Source of the DNA: Saprospiraceae bacterium
GTDB lineage: Bacteria; Bacteroidota; Bacteroidia; Chitinophagales; Saprospiraceae
Assembly (NCBI GenBank): GCA_016715985.1
Contig: JADJXD010000001.1
Coordinates: forward strand, 620,001-684,000
Length of the DNA: 64,000 nucleotides
Direction: 5' to 3'
Under the pieces are notes generated by a model, which was given only the letters and a program-made list of their open reading frames with translations, was not told where the DNA came from and did not search any database. The translations under genes were made by a program, and so were the position numbers. Shown in pieces: positions 61,960-64,000 of the stretch. Numbering within the stretch: position 1 is the stretch's first letter; each line of letters begins with the position of its first letter.

Positions 61960-64000
61960 ATGGAAACATTTTTAATAATTGGTTTAATTATTCTTGTAAT
62001 ACTTGCCTTCTCAGATTTGGTAGTAGGTGTCGGAAATGACGCAGTAAATTTTCTGAATTCTGCCATAGGTTCAAAAATTGCAAGTTTTAAAACCATTATG
62101 TGGGTTGCCACTGCGGGTATATTCATAGGAGCCTTGTCTTCTGCCGGTATGATGGAAATTGCCAGAGAAGGTATTTTCAATCCGGAATATTTCTCTTTAC
62201 AAGATGTAATGATCATATTTTTGGCAGTAATGCTCAGCGATATTTTTCTCCTGGATGCGTTCAATACAATGGGAATGCCAACTTCTACTACCGTTTCCAT
62301 TATTTTTGAATTATTGGGAGCATCTGTTATGGTGGCTGCTTATAAAATTCTGGTCGGTAATTATCCCATGAACTGGCTGTTCAATTTAAATGACCCCGAA
62401 AATGGAGTAACAGGCCTGCTAAACTGGAGTAAAACCAACACTATAATATCCGGCATCTTCTTATCAATATTAATTGCTTTTGTTTTTGGTACTTTGGTGA
62501 TGTATTTATCCAGACTACTCTTTAGTTTTAACTACAAAAATAAACTAAGATTCACAGGTGTTATTTGGGCTTCCTTTGCAATGTTGACTATGTGTTATTT
62601 TATCGTTTTCAAAGGGTTAAAATCTACTTACTCTTTTGAAAAATTACATGCGACTGAACTTCAAGCTTATATAAAAGCTGTGAATCCAAATGCTTCAGAC
62701 CTTCTACCGGATGGTGATATTGTTCGAATAACAGACTTAAAAGGACGGGTACTTGAATTTAAAAAAATACAAAAAAGTGAATCCGGCTCTGATGCTATTT
62801 ATGAAGTATTTTTTGGCAATCTGAAAATAAAACAGGCCGCAGACTATTTTCAGAAAAACTTATATTTAAGTCTGTTTATTTTACTTGGATTCTGGTTGAT
62901 ATTATTGTCAATATTGGAAAGAAGGGGTATTAATCCTTTAAAAGTGGTGGTATTCGGCGGAACTTTTAGTCTTGCCATGGCATTTGCCGGAAATGACCTA
63001 GTTAATTTTATCGGTGTGCCGTTGGCTGGATTACAATCCTATGATTTGTTTCAAACAGCCAATTCTGCTGTGGGAGGAACTTTGAATCCTGATAAATATA
63101 TGATGGTAGGATTAAAATTTCCGATCCAAATGCCCCACATCTACCTTTTGATTGCCGGTTTGGTTATGGTTCTTACCTTATGGTTTTCTAAAAAAGCAAG
63201 ATCCGTGACGGAGACGGAAGTCAAACTCGGATCACAGGAAGAAACAGAAGAAAACTTTAAATCGAATCTTTTATCCAGATTGATTGTACGCGGAAGTATA
63301 GCTATGTCGCTAAAGCTTGGTAATTTAATACCATTGTCTATTCAGAATCATGTAAACAAGAGGTTTACTTCAGAAAATAATGATTACAACCCTGATCCTC
63401 CTGCATTTGATCTGGTCAGAGCATCTGTCAATATGACGATGGCCGGCATGTTGATTGCAATTGGTACAAATTTAAAATTACCCTTATCGACTACTTATGT
63501 AACATTTATGGTTGCGATGGGAACATCTCTGGCGGACAGAGCCTGGGGAAGAGAGTCTGCATCCTACCGGATAGCTGGGGTAATCAATGTAATCGGCGGC
63601 TGGTTTATAACAGCATTTGTTGCTTTTGGAACTGCAGCAATCATAGCTGCACTATTATTGAATTTCAAATTGGCAGGATTAATCGTGATGGTTGTTGTAC
63701 TTATTTCATTTATTCTATATACGGGTTTCGTACACAGGATGAAACTCAAAAAACAAAAACAATCCAACGAAGCATTGCAATCCATTGACCTAACCACAGA
63801 CAGAGCACTTCAAAAAACTGCGATAAAACTTTCAGATAGTCTTTTGAGAATTTCACAGGCATATCACCTGGCTATTCATGGGCTTTTAGATGAAGACCTC
63901 ACTAAACTAAATGAAGCAAAAAAAGTAAATTCAGAATTAACAGGATTTTATTCTGACATAAAAAACAACTTGTATAAGGCTATAAAAAAATCAAAATTAA
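61960..64000 (+). CDS. Inorganic phosphate transporter, PiT family (3' end outside window)
   Basis: A membrane transporter with 680 codons visible and still open at the right edge. It shows the first PiT signature GVGNDAVNFLNSA (23-35), a second one in the C-terminal half (AGNDLVNFIGVPLAG, near 62986-63030), and helices between and after them. A soluble C-terminal region with helices rich in Leu, Ser and Lys (after about 63740) resembles a PhoU-like extension, as in longer Bacteroidetes members. It should take up phosphate with Na+ or H+. ATG 61960 is the start. Confidence 0.92.
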   Translation, partial: METFLIIGLIILVILAFSDLVVGVGNDAVNFLNSAIGSKIASFKTIMWVATAGIFIGALSSAGMMEIAREGIFNPEYFSLQDVMIIFLAVMLSDIFLLDAFNTMGMPTSTTVSIIFELLGASVMVAAYKILVGNYPMNWLFNLNDPENGVTGLLNWSKTNTIISGIFLSILIAFVFGTLVMYLSRLLFSFNYKNKLRFTGVIWASFAMLTMCYFIVFKGLKSTYSFEKLHATELQAYIKAVNPNASDLLPDGDIVRITDLKGRVLEFKKIQKSESGSDAIYEVFFGNLKIKQAADYFQKNLYLSLFILLGFWLILLSILERRGINPLKVVVFGGTFSLAMAFAGNDLVNFIGVPLAGLQSYDLFQTANSAVGGTLNPDKYMMVGLKFPIQMPHIYLLIAGLVMVLTLWFSKKARSVTETEVKLGSQEETEENFKSNLLSRLIVRGSIAMSLKLGNLIPLSIQNHVNKRFTSENNDYNPDPPAFDLVRASVNMTMAGMLIAIGTNLKLPLSTTYVTFMVAMGTSLADRAWGRESASYRIAGVINVIGGWFITAFVAFGTAAIIAALLLNFKLAGLIVMVVVLISFILYTGFVHRMKLKKQKQSNEALQSIDLTTDRALQKTAIKLSDSLLRISQAYHLAIHGLLDEDLTKLNEAKKVNSELTGFYSDIKNNLYKAIKKSKL

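Overview
The window is AT-rich chromosomal DNA from a member of the Bacteroidetes, most likely Saprospiria (the class is an inference). Supporting signs are the gliding gene gldC, type IX secretion (T9SS) C-terminal signals on two giant proteases, a fused CcoN-CcoO cbb3 oxidase subunit, the futalosine hydrolase of menaquinone synthesis, the Bacteroidetes families DUF3276, DUF3810 and DUF3822, and promoters of the phylum type (TTTG, 19-20 bp, TAnnTTTG). I see no transposase, prophage, CRISPR array, tRNA or rRNA.

Layout. 1-14.1 kb (+): a signalling and surface block. It holds the end of a histidine kinase, a NarL/LuxR-type response regulator, a membrane kinase-like protein that has lost its phospho-acceptor His and its ATPase domain, a 3600-residue beta-helix surface protein made of ~880-residue tandem units, and a LytTR DNA-binding protein 6 bp behind it. 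14.2-23.0 kb (-): a cbb3 oxidase operon, ccoI-ccoS-ccoNO-ccoQ-ccoP-ccoG-ccoH-safE, with Crp/Fnr-type palindromes before ccoI and before ccoS. The tiny ccoS and ccoQ genes are easy to miss and are given here. 23.2-26.1 kb (+): a FAD-dependent dehydrogenase, a DoxX-like protein and thymidylate kinase. 26.5-38.0 kb (-): an ECF sigma factor with a membrane TPR partner, then two very large secreted M43-type metalloproteases. The upstream protease has a G10 tract between its best start codon and its reading frame, a candidate phase-variation switch. 38.5-44.2 kb: rsmD, DUF3822, tsaD, gldC, an NAD(P)-binding protein and a Cys/Met-metabolism PLP enzyme. 44.4-48.7 kb (+): an outer-membrane protein, an RluD-type pseudouridine synthase, a LuxC-type acyl-CoA reductase and an exported class V aminotransferase-fold protein. 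48.8-53.5 kb (-): class I ribonucleotide reductase (nrdB-nrdA), with a strong promoter and DnaA-box-like sites upstream, and a CorA transporter. 53.8-64 kb: AsmA-like protein, small secreted protein, ABC exporter, DUF3276 protein, futalosine hydrolase, DUF3810 protein and the start of a PiT phosphate transporter that runs off the window.

Most housekeeping genes look ordinary. The observations most worth a second look are the G10 tract in front of the secreted protease, the degenerate kinase sandwiched in the signalling operon, the giant beta-helix protein coupled to a LytTR regulator without a visible sorting domain, and the pair of 56-bp direct repeats that bracket the two-protease block. 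Start codons were re-chosen in several genes where a TTG or GTG extension conflicts with a promoter, a signal peptide or the family's usual length.
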